Under the pieces are notes generated by a model. The model searched no databases. It saw nothing but the letters and a program-made list of their open reading frames with translations, and was not told where the DNA came from. 30,756 bases of DNA, from positions 1 to 30,756 of the forward strand of contig JAHEKL010000003.1 in the NCBI GenBank assembly GCA_024638345.1, read 5' to 3'. The stretch's first letter is position 1. The number at the start of each line of letters is the position of its first letter. Below are positions 1 through 8,354 of this stretch, piece by piece. This DNA comes from Gammaproteobacteria bacterium (GTDB taxonomy: Bacteria > Gemmatimonadota > Gemmatimonadetes > Longimicrobiales > Gaopeijiaceae). The translations under genes were made by a program, and so were the position numbers.

Positions 1-929
1 AAACCGATGAAGTCCTCCGGCGACAGCCCGTCTCCTGCGAAGACCAGCCGAGTGCCGTACCACAGGATCACCACGGTCCCCAAGGCCCCGACCATCTCCG
101 TGACCGGGTTCGCGAGGGCCCGATAGCGCTCAGTCCGTACGAAGCTCTTGAAGTAGGCCCAGGTCAGACCGTGGAAGCGTCTACGCTCGTGTCCTTCGGC
201 CGCCGAAGCCTTGACCAACCGAATCCCCGAGAGCGTCTCCTGTAGGTGACTGTTCACCTCGCCCGCGAGGTCGAGAACCCTTCGGTCTCCCCGCCGGACA
301 CGCTTCAGCAAGGGGCCCCAGATCGCGAACATCCCGGGCAGCACGATGACCGCCGCCACGGTCAGCTGCCACGAAATGAGGAGCATGAGGCTGAGCGTGG
401 CCATCAGTTCGAATCCCGACGAGAGGATCTTCGCGAGCTCCTTCGTGACCAAGGTGCGCAGCTGCTCGACGTCGTGAGTGAGCCGCGACACGATCTGTCC
501 GACGCGCGTGCGACCGAAGAAGACCAGATCCAGCTCCACGAGGTGGTCGTAGACCTGATCCCGCAGGTCTCGCGTCACGGACTGCTCGATCCATGCAACG
601 AGGTAGATGCGCGCGAAGTCGAAGAGGTTTTTGACGAAGAAGATCACGAGGATGAAGACGATGATCCCCTGGATGGCTTCTTCCCTCGGAGCGGTCAGAT
701 CCACGAAGCGACCCAGCGTGCCGTCCAGAAGTCGATCGACCAGGGCCGTTTCCGTAGAACCGTTGGCCGCGGCTCCTTCGACACCCGCAAACAGGGCGCG
801 GAGGAACGGAATGAGCAGGGCGAGGGAAAACGCGTCGAGCCCCGCGAAGATGGAGGTCGCCACCACCGCGAGAGCGAACGCCCCCAGGTAGGGCCTGAGG
901 AAGGACAGGATCCGGAGGTACAGGCTCAC
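1..929 (-). CDS. ABC exporter, transmembrane half (partial, 3' end beyond window)
   Basis: The first 309 codons of an MsbA-type ABC exporter are present; the reading frame stays open to the window edge, so the ATPase domain is not seen. Hydrophobic segments lie at about residues 17-45, 88-111, 172-204 and 280-298. Typical type I exporter signatures are visible: the intracellular-loop stretch GRTRVGQIVSRLTHDV (139-154) and ETLSGIRLVKA (231-241). It probably exports a lipid, peptide or drug across the inner membrane; the substrate cannot be read from this half. It starts with GTG, whose bases overlap the TGA stop of the porX-like gene (GTGA), with no Shine-Dalgarno of its own, so translation is probably coupled. 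It is the third gene of a minus-strand operon. Family call is firm; the function is open. Confidence 0.9.
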   Translation of the reverse strand, partial: MSLYLRILSFLRPYLGAFALAVVATSIFAGLDAFSLALLIPFLRALFAGVEGAAANGSTETALVDRLLDGTLGRFVDLTAPREEAIQGIIVFILVIFFVKNLFDFARIYLVAWIEQSVTRDLRDQVYDHLVELDLVFFGRTRVGQIVSRLTHDVEQLRTLVTKELAKILSSGFELMATLSLMLLISWQLTVAAVIVLPGMFAIWGPLLKRVRRGDRRVLDLAGEVNSHLQETLSGIRLVKASAAEGHERRRFHGLTWAYFKSFVRTERYRALANPVTEMVGALGTVVILWYGTRLVFAGDGLSPEDFIG

Positions 930-2503
930 CGATTACGCGGCCGCAGGGTCGCCACCGGAACGATCATCTCCTCGGGGGACACACCTCCGTGCAAGAAGGC
1001 ACCACGGTAGCGCTTCTGATACTCGCGCAGCTTGGTCGGATAGACCAGGAAGAAGTCCTCCAAAGCGAATACGTAGTTGGTCCCGATCCGACTCGCGGGA
1101 AGCCGCAGGTCGGCCGGATCCGATGCGGAGAATACGGTCGACGGGTCCTCCGCTCTGAGCTCCTGACCGAACTTGTAGCGGAGATTGGACGTCGCGTCTC
1201 GCCTCGCGAATACCGTGGATGGTCGATTGCAGTGGATGGAACCGTGATCGGTGGTGAGCACGACCTTCATTCCCTTCGAGGCGACCTCCCGAAGGAGCTG
1301 GAAGAGCATTGACCGCTCGAACCACGAGCGAGTGAGGTTTCTCAACGAAACCTCGTCTCGCGCGATCTCCATGAACACGGGTGATTCGCTTCTGGAATGG
1401 ATCAGGAGATCCATGAAGCTGAAGACGAGAGCCACGACCCCACCGGGTTTCTTGACCGCCGAGTTCACGCGGGCCCGAACACGGTCCGCGTCACTCTCGG
1501 AGAAGATCTTCTCGTAGTAGACGGAGACATCCTTCCCCGTCAGTCTTCGCAATTGCCTACGAAGCAGGGTGTCCTCGAAGTCGTTCATGCTCCCTTCCTC
1601 CTCGATGCCGCTCCACCAACCGGGCCTGTCTGTCGCGATCTGATCGGGAAAGTGGCCGGAGAAGATCGCATTCCTCGAGTAGGGGGTGGCCGTCGGAAGG
1701 ATCGAGTAGTGAAAGTCCTCGTCGATTTCGAAGAATGGAGCGAGGAGCGGAGCCATCACCGTCCACTGGTCGAATCGCATACAGTCGAGGATTAGCAGGA
1801 ACACAGGCTCTTCGCCGACTAGCGGAAGCAGGAATCGCTCGACCACGTCGGTCGAGAGCGTGGGTGGCTCCTCCCGCCCCCGCATCCACTGCGGGTACAC
1901 TCTCTGCACGAAGGTCCCGAAATCTCGTCTGAGCTCCTCGAACAGGGAGTTCACGGAGTCCAGGAGCCCGGTCTCACGGGCGGCTTCCAGCCGCACGTGC
2001 CAATCGACCAGCTCACGGAACAGGTCCGCGAACTCGACGGCCGACGCGGCCTCTTCACGTTTCATTCCCAACGTGCGAAAGCGAGACGCGAAATCCTGTG
2101 CCACTTGCTGCTGCCGAATGGAGGACCCCTCGAGGATTCGGGTCACCACCGAGAGCACCTGTCTAGGGCTCGCCGGCTTCACGAGATACTCGTCCACGCG
2201 ACGACCGATCGCCTCGGTCATCGTGCGGTCCTCTTCTGATTTGGTGATCATGACCACGCGGGCGTGCGGCTCCTCTCGCCGCAGGATCTCGAGCACTTCG
2301 AGGCCTCTACGCCCTGGCATTTGTTCGTCCAGAAGCACCAGGTCGTAAGGTTCCTTCCTGAGGAGGGTCAGCGCGTCGTCCCCGTTGGATATCGCATCGA
2401 CGTGGTAGCCTCGATGCTGCAGGAAGAGGCAATGTGGACGCAGCAGATCGATCTCGTCGTCCACCCAGAGGATGCGCTTGGCTCCCCGAAGCCCGGTGCT
2501 CAT
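926..2503 (-). CDS. porX: PorX-like response regulator: receiver plus PglZ phosphatase-superfamily effector
   Basis: This 525-residue protein has an N-terminal receiver domain (about 8-125) with acidic residues D15/D16, phosphoacceptor D59, T87 and K109. A helical linker follows, then a PglZ/alkaline-phosphatase-superfamily domain (about 230-525). Likely metal and catalytic positions are visible: LDCMRFD (D240), PTATPYSRN (T271 or T273), a D365/H369 pair, TTDHG (D419, H420) and FLHGG (H505). This is the architecture of PorX, the regulator of the type IX secretion system, whose effector domain in characterised members is a zinc enzyme acting on oligonucleotides. No por secretion genes are in this window, so the role is inferred. 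The start ATG overlaps the TGA of the upstream tonB-like gene (ATGA), which decides it over an upstream in-frame start at 2575. It is followed by an ABC exporter with a GTGA overlap. Confidence 0.9.
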   Translation of the reverse strand: MSTGLRGAKRILWVDDEIDLLRPHCLFLQHRGYHVDAISNGDDALTLLRKEPYDLVLLDEQMPGRRGLEVLEILRREEPHARVVMITKSEEDRTMTEAIGRRVDEYLVKPASPRQVLSVVTRILEGSSIRQQQVAQDFASRFRTLGMKREEAASAVEFADLFRELVDWHVRLEAARETGLLDSVNSLFEELRRDFGTFVQRVYPQWMRGREEPPTLSTDVVERFLLPLVGEEPVFLLILDCMRFDQWTVMAPLLAPFFEIDEDFHYSILPTATPYSRNAIFSGHFPDQIATDRPGWWSGIEEEGSMNDFEDTLLRRQLRRLTGKDVSVYYEKIFSESDADRVRARVNSAVKKPGGVVALVFSFMDLLIHSRSESPVFMEIARDEVSLRNLTRSWFERSMLFQLLREVASKGMKVVLTTDHGSIHCNRPSTVFARRDATSNLRYKFGQELRAEDPSTVFSASDPADLRLPASRIGTNYVFALEDFFLVYPTKLREYQKRYRGAFLHGGVSPEEMIVPVATLRPRNR

Positions 2504-3222
2504 TCCATGCTGATCGTGTAGGGGAACCACGCGGCTACAGGGGAACCGTTCTGCCTGGCTGGCTCGAACACCCACTGGGCGGCCTCGCCGAGAAGCTGCT
2601 GGTTGAATCCCTGATCGGGAGTCGGAGGCTGCAGTCTAGTCGAGTCCGCGACCACCCGGCCCTGCTCGTTCACGAAGACCCAGACTTCGATCTCCCTCCC
2701 CCTCAGGCCCTCGTTGGTCGGAGGAATGATGATTCCCCGTGGGGAGGGGGGAATGACTCGTGTGGTACCCTGGCGAGAGGTTCCGGCGTTACCGGCCCCG
2801 GTGGCTCCTGGGATTCCCGCGTCTGGATTGTCTCCAGGGTCGCGACCCGAAGAAGCGCCCACGCCCGAGAGCTCCGGCAGGTCGAGCGAGACGTTCGTGG
2901 CCGGCTCGGCAGTGCTCAGCTCTGGAACGGCCAGGTCGACGTCTACGATCGGGAGCGCGGGTCGCCGAATGGGCGTCGGAGGTGCCGAAGAGAGCGCCAG
3001 GACCTCCATGTCGCCGCCCGCGGCGCGGAAGTCACCCTGATCCGGTCCCGCGGCCGCTGAAGACGACAAGGGGATCGACCCTCGAGGCCCGAGGAGGAAC
3101 ACGACCAAGTGGACCGCGAGGGAGGCGACGAACGCCAGACGCCATACGCGCCGCTCCCGAGCCCGCCGAGCGCGCACGTCCTCGTGCCGGTTCTGTACCG
3201 TTCGGTCGGGCTCCAGGATCAT
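2500..3222 (-). CDS. TonB-family energy transducer
   Basis: This 240-residue protein has a short basic N-terminus, one transmembrane segment at about residues 26-45, a long Pro/Gly/Ser-rich periplasmic stretch, and a C-terminal TonB-type domain (about 165-240; EVWVFVNEQGRV, then WVFEPARQNGSPV). The membrane helix contains ASLAVHLVVF, which matches the S-x3-H motif (S34, H38) that TonB proteins use for coupling to ExbB/ExbD. It would transmit inner-membrane proton-motive force to outer-membrane receptors such as the one encoded at 8355-10547. ExbB/ExbD are not in this window. The ATG at 3222 was chosen because the frame upstream of it (to 3432) is low-complexity Arg/Pro/Ser sequence without family character. 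It is the first gene of a coupled operon with the porX-like and ABC exporter genes. Confidence 0.85.
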   Translation of the reverse strand: MILEPDRTVQNRHEDVRARRARERRVWRLAFVASLAVHLVVFLLGPRGSIPLSSSAAAGPDQGDFRAAGGDMEVLALSSAPPTPIRRPALPIVDVDLAVPELSTAEPATNVSLDLPELSGVGASSGRDPGDNPDAGIPGATGAGNAGTSRQGTTRVIPPSPRGIIIPPTNEGLRGREIEVWVFVNEQGRVVADSTRLQPPTPDQGFNQQLLGEAAQWVFEPARQNGSPVAAWFPYTISME

Positions 3223-3539
3223 TCGCGAGCCGTGTTCCAGTTCGGAAGATGGCCGACTTGCCTCGTATCTCGCTGCAGCCGGACTCGACGATGGATTACC
3301 GGGACTTCTACGACACGGACGGGGCCGGAGGTCCCCGAGCCCCGGGTCCGGTCGTCCGCGGACCCTGCAAACCCCCGCGGCCGAAACTATCCTCGAGGCG
3401 CAGTGTCCGCTTGCGTGGCGCCGGACGCTCACCCAACTTCGACCACCGCTTCGGAGCGCGAAAGGCGGACCTGTCGACTCCTTCTACGGCTGCCGCCGGG
3501 CACCATCGGCGCCCCAGGCGATTGCTCATAGGGCCCGTG
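3223..3539. other. Divergent intergenic region, no gene seen
   Basis: These 317 bases separate the divergent tonB-like (minus) and ctaB (plus) genes. Open frames cross it on both strands, but their translations are Arg/Pro-rich and show no family features, so I read them as high-GC artefacts. It must hold promoters for both sides. The only structure I would note is a perfect 10-base palindrome GTCCGCGGAC at 3354-3363. No convincing -35/-10 pair could be picked by eye. Confidence 0.5.
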
Positions 3540-4487
3540 ATGCGCCCGCCAACCCCATCCTCGCACGAAGCCCGACACGAGACGGAAGTCGCGCCCGGCT
3601 TGCCACATTCCGCCGAGGAATCGCCGAGCTCGAGGGCACGTGCGTACTACGAGCTCACCAAGCCGGGTATCGCGCTGTTCGCGATGATGACGGCTGGAGT
3701 GGCCTACTACGTCGCCTCCGGTGGGAGCGCAGACATCGTCCGCGTGTCCCATACCCTGCTCGGAACCGCCCTCGCGACCGCTGGTGCGCTCGCCCTCAAT
3801 CAATACCTGGAGCGCGACCTGGACGCTCTCATGGAGCGCACCCGAAGGCGCCCTCTGCCCTCCGGCCGTCTGAGACCTCGAGACGCGCTTCTCTTCGGCC
3901 TGCTCCTGGTCGTGGGAGGAGTCGTCCACCTCTGGGCGACCGTCGGCGTGCTCCCTGCCGTCCTGACCTTCGGCTCAGCCGCAGCGTACAACCTGGTGTA
4001 CACCCCACTCAAGTCTCGGTCCCATACCGCGACCTTCGCCGGCGCCGTTCCAGGCGCGATGCCGGCCCTGATCGGATGGAGCGCCGCTTCGGATGGAATC
4101 CAGCTGGGGGCCGTAGCCCTGTTCGGGATTGCATTCCTCTGGCAAATCCCTCACGTGCTCTCGCTAGCGTGGCTGCTACGCGAGGATTATGCCCGGGCGG
4201 GATTCGTACTTTCTCCCCCCGCCGACTCCGAGGGCAAGATGATCGGACGCCTGATGATCGTCTATTCGTCGGCGCTCATCGCGGTCAGCCTGACACCCAC
4301 CGCACTAGGGTTGACGGGACCGATCTACCTTCTCGGCGCGTTTCTTCTGGGGGTCGCCTTCTTCTGGAGGTGCGTCGGTGCGTGGCGTGGGATGAGCCGG
4401 CAGGCTGTTCGCGCCGTGTTCCTCGGGTCGCTCGCCTACCAGCCGATTCTTCTCGGCCTCATGATCGTCGACACCGTCAGACCCTGA
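3540..4487 (+). CDS. ctaB: Protoheme IX farnesyltransferase (heme O synthase)
   Basis: This 315-residue polytopic membrane prenyltransferase (UbiA superfamily) transfers farnesyl to heme b to give heme o, the step before heme a for aa3-type oxidases. The first substrate motif NQYLERDLDALMERTRRRPLP spans residues 87-107 with the conserved N87, D93 and D95. The second conserved loop YTPLKSRSHTAT is at 154-165, followed by GAVPGAMPALIGW. About eight to nine hydrophobic helices follow the entry motif ELTKPGI (38-44). The ATG at 3540 is preferred; a GTG directly before it (3537) is also in frame, and the open frame reaches back to 2760 without family sequence. No cox or ctaA genes lie nearby, so it is an isolated member of its pathway. 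Its 3' end overlaps the convergent deaminase gene by 11 bases. Confidence 0.95.
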   Translation: MRPPTPSSHEARHETEVAPGLPHSAEESPSSRARAYYELTKPGIALFAMMTAGVAYYVASGGSADIVRVSHTLLGTALATAGALALNQYLERDLDALMERTRRRPLPSGRLRPRDALLFGLLLVVGGVVHLWATVGVLPAVLTFGSAAAYNLVYTPLKSRSHTATFAGAVPGAMPALIGWSAASDGIQLGAVALFGIAFLWQIPHVLSLAWLLREDYARAGFVLSPPADSEGKMIGRLMIVYSSALIAVSLTPTALGLTGPIYLLGAFLLGVAFFWRCVGAWRGMSRQAVRAVFLGSLAYQPILLGLMIVDTVRP

Positions 4488-5037
4488 GAGGCGCCCCCGT
4501 CAGGGTGGCCGGGCTCGTGCCCCTCCAGTGATCGCGCCAGCGGTCGTATTGCACCGCGACGATCCCACCCCGTTCCAACACGTCGAGGCCCTCCGGATTA
4601 CGATAGGGGACCCGGTAATAGAAGTGACTCACGTTGGCCTGGATCATGAGCTTCGCGCACATCACGCAGGGGGAGGCGGTTGCGAACACCACCTTGTCGG
4701 TCATCGCTCCGGGCGCCTTGACGAGCGCGTTCATCTCGGAGTGGATGCACCCACACGCTCCGGGTGTCGAGGAGTCGCACTCGTTGGGGAAGCGACGTGC
4801 GTTCCCATTGTAGCCGATCGCGACGACGTTCTGTAGCGTCGGGTCGGCGACGACCGTTCCTACCGATAGGCGCCGGCAGGTGCTTCGCTTCGCGAGCTCC
4901 TCGGCCATCCGCATGTAGACCTCGAAGAGCGGCGGTCGTCCCGGACGATAGGATCTGACCTCGGCGTCGGTCTTCGCCTCGGCGAGGTTCATCGGGTGAG
5001 TGTTTTCGGGGACTAGATCCTTGAAGATGGTTGGCAC
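4477..5037 (-). CDS. dCMP deaminase family protein (zinc cytidine deaminase fold)
   Basis: The product is a 186-residue deoxycytidylate-deaminase-like enzyme, expected to convert dCMP to dUMP for thymidylate synthesis. The zinc site is clear: CIHSEMNA gives H99 and the proton-shuttling E101, and SPCVMCAK gives C124 and C127. The stretch RSTCRRLSVGTVVAD (51-65) and GYNG (75-78) fit the ComEB/dCMP deaminase group rather than tRNA or guanine deaminases. The frame opens with GTG at 5037, 17 bases after the typA stop and with a GGGGA-type ribosome site upstream; an internal ATG at 4992 is a possible alternative start and would still leave the whole domain. It is likely co-transcribed with typA. 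The last 11 bases overlap the end of ctaB on the other strand. Confidence 0.88.
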   Translation of the reverse strand: MPTIFKDLVPENTHPMNLAEAKTDAEVRSYRPGRPPLFEVYMRMAEELAKRSTCRRLSVGTVVADPTLQNVVAIGYNGNARRFPNECDSSTPGACGCIHSEMNALVKAPGAMTDKVVFATASPCVMCAKLMIQANVSHFYYRVPYRNPEGLDVLERGGIVAVQYDRWRDHWRGTSPATLTGAPLRV

Positions 5038-5054
5038 GCGCGGCGATCCCCGAG

Positions 5055-6899
5055 TCAGCGTTCTTGCGAAGCCACGGATTTCTGAACCTTCTTCCTGGTA
5101 GTAGCGTCCAGCTCTCGCTTTCGAAGCCGCAGGGCGTCCGGAGTCACCTCGATCAACTCGTCCTCCTCGATGAACTCGAGGGCCAGCTCCAGCGTCAGCT
5201 CGCGCGGAGGCTCCAACCGTACGTTCTCGTCCGCGCCCGCGGCCCGCATGTTCGTCAGCTTCTTTCCCTTACAGACGTTCACGTCCAGGTCTCCCGGGCG
5301 TACATGCTCGCCGACGATCATGCCCCGGTAGACCGACACCCCGGGCGCGATGAACATGGTCGCCCGCTCCTGCAGATTGAAAAGCGCGTACGCCACCGAC
5401 TCCCCGGCGCGGTCCGCGACGAGCACCCCTCTCCGACGACCCGCGATCGGCCCGGCCCACGCCCCGTACTCCATGAAGTGGTGATTCAGTGTGCCCTCCC
5501 CGCGCGTGTCCGTCAGGAACTCGGATCGATAGCCGAACAGACCCCTCGCCGGTATCCGGAAGCGGAGCCGAGTCGATCCGGTTGCGGTTGGTTTGATCTC
5601 GAGCACGTCGCCTCGCCTCGGTCCCATCTTTTCCATGACGATCCCGACCATGTCCTGGGGCACGTCGACGATCGCCTCCTCGTACGGCTCCAGCCGTCGG
5701 CCCTCCGGGTCCACGCGGGTGATCACGCGCGGCCTCGAGACCTGGAACTCATAGCCCTCTCGCCGCATCGTCTCCATCAGGATGGAGAGATGGAGCTCTC
5801 CCCTTCCCGACACCTGGAAGGTGTCGGTCTCTTCGGTGTCCGTCACCCTGAGCGCGACGTTCCGCTCCAACTCCCGGATCAGCCGCTCCCTCAGCTGTCG
5901 GGTCGTCACGAACTTCCCCGCCCGGCCCGAGAACGGAGAGTCGTTGACCCTGAAGTCGACCGAGAGCGTGGGCTCCTCGACCTGGATGCCCCTGAGCCTC
6001 TCGGGCGAATCCGGATGGGTCAGGGTCTTGCCTACTTCGACGCCCTCGAGTCCGGCGAGCGCGACGATGTCCCCGGCCTCCGCGCTCGAAACCTCGATTC
6101 GTTTCAGTCCCTCGAAGGAGAACAACTTCATGACTCGCGCCCGTTCGATCTCGTCTTCGGCCACCGCGCCCGGAGGACCGAACGGCAGCAGAGCGATCTC
6201 CTCGCCGACTCGGACACGCCCCCTCTCGATCCTTCCGATAGCGATACGGCCCACGTACGGCGAATGGTCGAGCGTCGAGACCAACATCTGGAACGGGCCG
6301 TCGGCATTGGCCGCCGGGGCGGGCACATGCGAGAGGATGGCCTCGAAGAGGGGTTCCAGATTCCCGTCGCGGACCGCGAGGGTCGTCGAGGCCCAACCCT
6401 CCAGCGCCGAAGCATACACGAAGGGTGCATCCAGCTGCCCATCCGACGCATCCAGGTCGATGAGCAGCTCGAGCACTTCGTCGTGAACCTCGGCCGGACG
6501 TGCCGCATCCCGGTCCACCTTGTTGACCACGACTACGGGCATGTGGCCGAGTTCCAAGGCCTTTCGGGTGACGAAGCGGGTCTGGGGCATCGGACCGTCG
6601 ACGGCGTCTACGAGGAGAAGGACACCATCGACCATTCGCAGTATCCGCTCGACCTCTCCTCCGAAATCGGCATGCCCGGGAGTATCCACGATATTGATCT
6701 TCACGGGCCCCCACTGGACAGCCGTGTTCTTCGAGAGAATGGTGATCCCCCGCTCGCGCTCGAGCGGATTCGAGTCCATGACCCTCTCCTGGACCTCTTC
6801 GTGATCTCCAAACACACCGGCTTGGCGGAGCATCTTGTCCACCAACGTCGTCTTGCCGTGATCGACGTGCGCGATGATCGCGATGTTTCGAATGGACAC
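5055..6899 (-). CDS. typA: Ribosome-associated translational GTPase TypA/BipA
   Basis: This 614-residue translation-factor GTPase binds the ribosome and supports large-subunit assembly and growth under stress in other bacteria. All G motifs are intact: HVDHGKTT (11-18), RERGITI (48-54), DTPGHADFGGEV (72-83) and NKVDR (126-130), followed by the EF-G-like domains and the BipA-specific C-terminus rich in Lys/Arg. Length matches the family. The start is taken as GTG at 6899 because the family begins right before IRNIAIIAHVDHG; an upstream ATG (6989) and the farther open frame would add an unrelated Arg/Pro-rich tail. The dCMP deaminase gene follows 17 bases after the stop. A long open frame on the opposite strand (5031-6914) is an artefact. 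Confidence 0.96.
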   Translation of the reverse strand: MSIRNIAIIAHVDHGKTTLVDKMLRQAGVFGDHEEVQERVMDSNPLERERGITILSKNTAVQWGPVKINIVDTPGHADFGGEVERILRMVDGVLLLVDAVDGPMPQTRFVTRKALELGHMPVVVVNKVDRDAARPAEVHDEVLELLIDLDASDGQLDAPFVYASALEGWASTTLAVRDGNLEPLFEAILSHVPAPAANADGPFQMLVSTLDHSPYVGRIAIGRIERGRVRVGEEIALLPFGPPGAVAEDEIERARVMKLFSFEGLKRIEVSSAEAGDIVALAGLEGVEVGKTLTHPDSPERLRGIQVEEPTLSVDFRVNDSPFSGRAGKFVTTRQLRERLIRELERNVALRVTDTEETDTFQVSGRGELHLSILMETMRREGYEFQVSRPRVITRVDPEGRRLEPYEEAIVDVPQDMVGIVMEKMGPRRGDVLEIKPTATGSTRLRFRIPARGLFGYRSEFLTDTRGEGTLNHHFMEYGAWAGPIAGRRRGVLVADRAGESVAYALFNLQERATMFIAPGVSVYRGMIVGEHVRPGDLDVNVCKGKKLTNMRAAGADENVRLEPPRELTLELALEFIEEDELIEVTPDALRLRKRELDATTRKKVQKSVASQER

Positions 6900-7171
6900 G
6901 GCAAGGCCTGGTGATCTGATCGGGGTAGAGGGCCGCTCGGGGCCGAACGGATGGATCGGCGCACGGATCCAACGGACGTCTCGAGGCATCCGTCGCGTGG
7001 TAAGTCTAGCGTGACCCGGTCGGGTTTTGGAGTGGGGCCCCCCTGCGCGTAGGTCCAGCGGAGGTTCGGAACCTTTGACAGTCGCACGCGCTAGCATCCA
7101 CGGCGTGGCGCTGCATCAGAAGGCCCGACCTCACTCGGAGGCGGCGGTCCAGCGTGACACCGCGAGTCGAG

Positions 7172-8248
7172 ATGCGCACTTCAGACGGACTTGCCTACAC
7201 GATCGCGTTCTGCCTCGGGGCCGCCCTGTCGACGGGCCTCGCGGCTCAGGAGCCGATCCCCGCCACCCTCCTCTACGTGTGTATCCAGGACGATGCAGCA
7301 GTTGCAATCGTCGACATGGACGCGCTCGAAGTCGTGGAGATCGTACGGCTCTCGGAGCTCGGCTACGGCCCGAACGCCGCGCCGCACGCGATTGCGGTCT
7401 CCAGCGACCACTGGTACGTGTCGCTCATCGGCGAGCACCGCGTGCTTCAACTCGATGCGGGCAACCGATTGGTAGCCACCGCAGAGATGGAGACCCCGGG
7501 AATGGTCGCCCTCGACCCCACTGGCGCCAGGATTCTCGTGACCCGTTCGATGAGCGCCACGAATCCGCCTCGCCTCCTTGGATTCGGTGGCGCCCGGCCC
7601 TTGGATCTCGATGAGCTGGACGTACTCTTTCCGCGCCCGCATGCGGTGGCGATCGCACCTTCCGGTCGGGTCGCGTACACGGCCAGCCTGGCTGTGAATC
7701 AGCTCGCAATCATCGATCTCGACTCCGACGACGTGGAGCTGGTGGACGTGCCCGGGCCGGCTCAAGCGTTCGTGCAGCTGGCGGTCTCACCCGACGAACG
7801 GACGCTCGTCGCCTCGGGCGAGATCTCCGGCCAGCTGCTCGTGTTCGAGCTGGACGACTCCGGGCGTCCTACGTCGAGCACCTCGCTGGATCTGGGTGAA
7901 CGACCTTTCGACCCCGTTTTCTCTCCGGACGGGAGGGAAGTCTGGGTCCCGATCAAGGGTGCGAACGAAGTCGTCGTCGTGGAGACCCAAGGCTGGACCG
8001 TTCGCGATCGTATCTCGTCCGCCGGTCTGTCACAGCCTCACGCGATCGAGTTCTCCCCTGATGGGCGTCGTGCGTTCGTAACGAACAACGGTGGAGCACC
8101 GGTTGAGCTGGATCATGGTGCCGCGCATTCTTCCGGCGGTGCCGCTCAACTGGTCGTGATCGACAGCGAGACTCGGGAGGTGGAGGCGACTCTCGAGCTG
8201 GGGAGCAACCTGACCGGTCTGGGTCGGGCACCGGCTCGTCGGCCTTGA
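7172..8248 (+). CDS. Secreted YncE/YVTN-type beta-propeller repeat protein
   Basis: This 358-residue protein has a likely signal peptide (residues 1-25, ending LAAQ). The rest is a chain of propeller-like repeats with phrases such as LLYVCIQDDAAVAIVD, IAPSGRVAYTASL, VSPDERTLVASG, FSPDGREVWVP and FSPDGRRAFVTN. Such YncE-like proteins are periplasmic or secreted; some sit in electron-transfer or substrate-binding systems, but many have unknown roles. The motif HGAAHSSG near 330 resembles a metal-rich loop, though this is only suggestive. The ATG at 7172 gives a clean signal peptide; a GTG at 7154 would add six residues in front of it. It is a single gene, divergent from typA and convergent with the TonB-dependent receptor, from which it is separated by a hairpin terminator. 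Function not assigned. Confidence 0.85.
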   Translation: MRTSDGLAYTIAFCLGAALSTGLAAQEPIPATLLYVCIQDDAAVAIVDMDALEVVEIVRLSELGYGPNAAPHAIAVSSDHWYVSLIGEHRVLQLDAGNRLVATAEMETPGMVALDPTGARILVTRSMSATNPPRLLGFGGARPLDLDELDVLFPRPHAVAIAPSGRVAYTASLAVNQLAIIDLDSDDVELVDVPGPAQAFVQLAVSPDERTLVASGEISGQLLVFELDDSGRPTSSTSLDLGERPFDPVFSPDGREVWVPIKGANEVVVVETQGWTVRDRISSAGLSQPHAIEFSPDGRRAFVTNNGGAPVELDHGAAHSSGGAAQLVVIDSETREVEATLELGSNLTGLGRAPARRP

Positions 8249-8266
8249 TCTTCGACCGGCCGTCAG

Positions 8267-8280
8267 GAGCGCTTGCGCTC
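8267..8280. repeat. Small perfect hairpin after propeller gene
   Basis: GAGCGC TT GCGCTC is a perfect six-base inverted repeat starting 18 bases after the stop of the propeller gene. It may be an auxiliary part of the termination region between two convergent genes; no U-tract follows it. Confidence 0.4.
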
Positions 8281-8294
8281 AGACCGACGAATGA

Positions 8295-8327
8295 AGAGAG
8301 GGGACGCTGGCCCAGCGCCCCCTCTCT
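8295..8327. terminator. Bidirectional hairpin terminator between convergent genes
   Basis: AGAGAGGGG (8295-8303) pairs with CCCCTCTCT (8319-8327). After one A/C mismatch, CGCTG (8305-8309) pairs with CAGCG (8313-8317), leaving a three-base loop. This 14-pair stem lies between the stop of the propeller gene (8248) and the stop of the receptor gene (8355), so it can serve both strands. There is no clear U-run on either side, so efficiency without Rho is uncertain. Confidence 0.65.
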
Positions 8328-8354
8328 GAACAGTCCTCTGGAACGAGCTGTCCT

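Noticed and set aside
246..1010. 254-codon plus-strand frame over the ABC exporter
   Set aside because: Antisense artefact; very rich in Glu, Arg and Asp, and overlaps a clearly recognisable exporter on the minus strand.
3223..3432. Upstream extension of the tonB-like gene
   Set aside because: Low-complexity Arg/Ser/Pro sequence before the short basic N-terminus and membrane helix expected of TonB.
2760..3539. Long N-terminal extension of ctaB
   Set aside because: The frame is open but crosses the tonB-like gene on the other strand and is Arg/Pro-rich; family similarity begins after 3540.
5031..6914. 627-codon open frame on the plus strand opposite typA
   Set aside because: It mirrors the codon pattern of typA in high-GC DNA; the translation is rich in Arg, His and Asp without any family motif.
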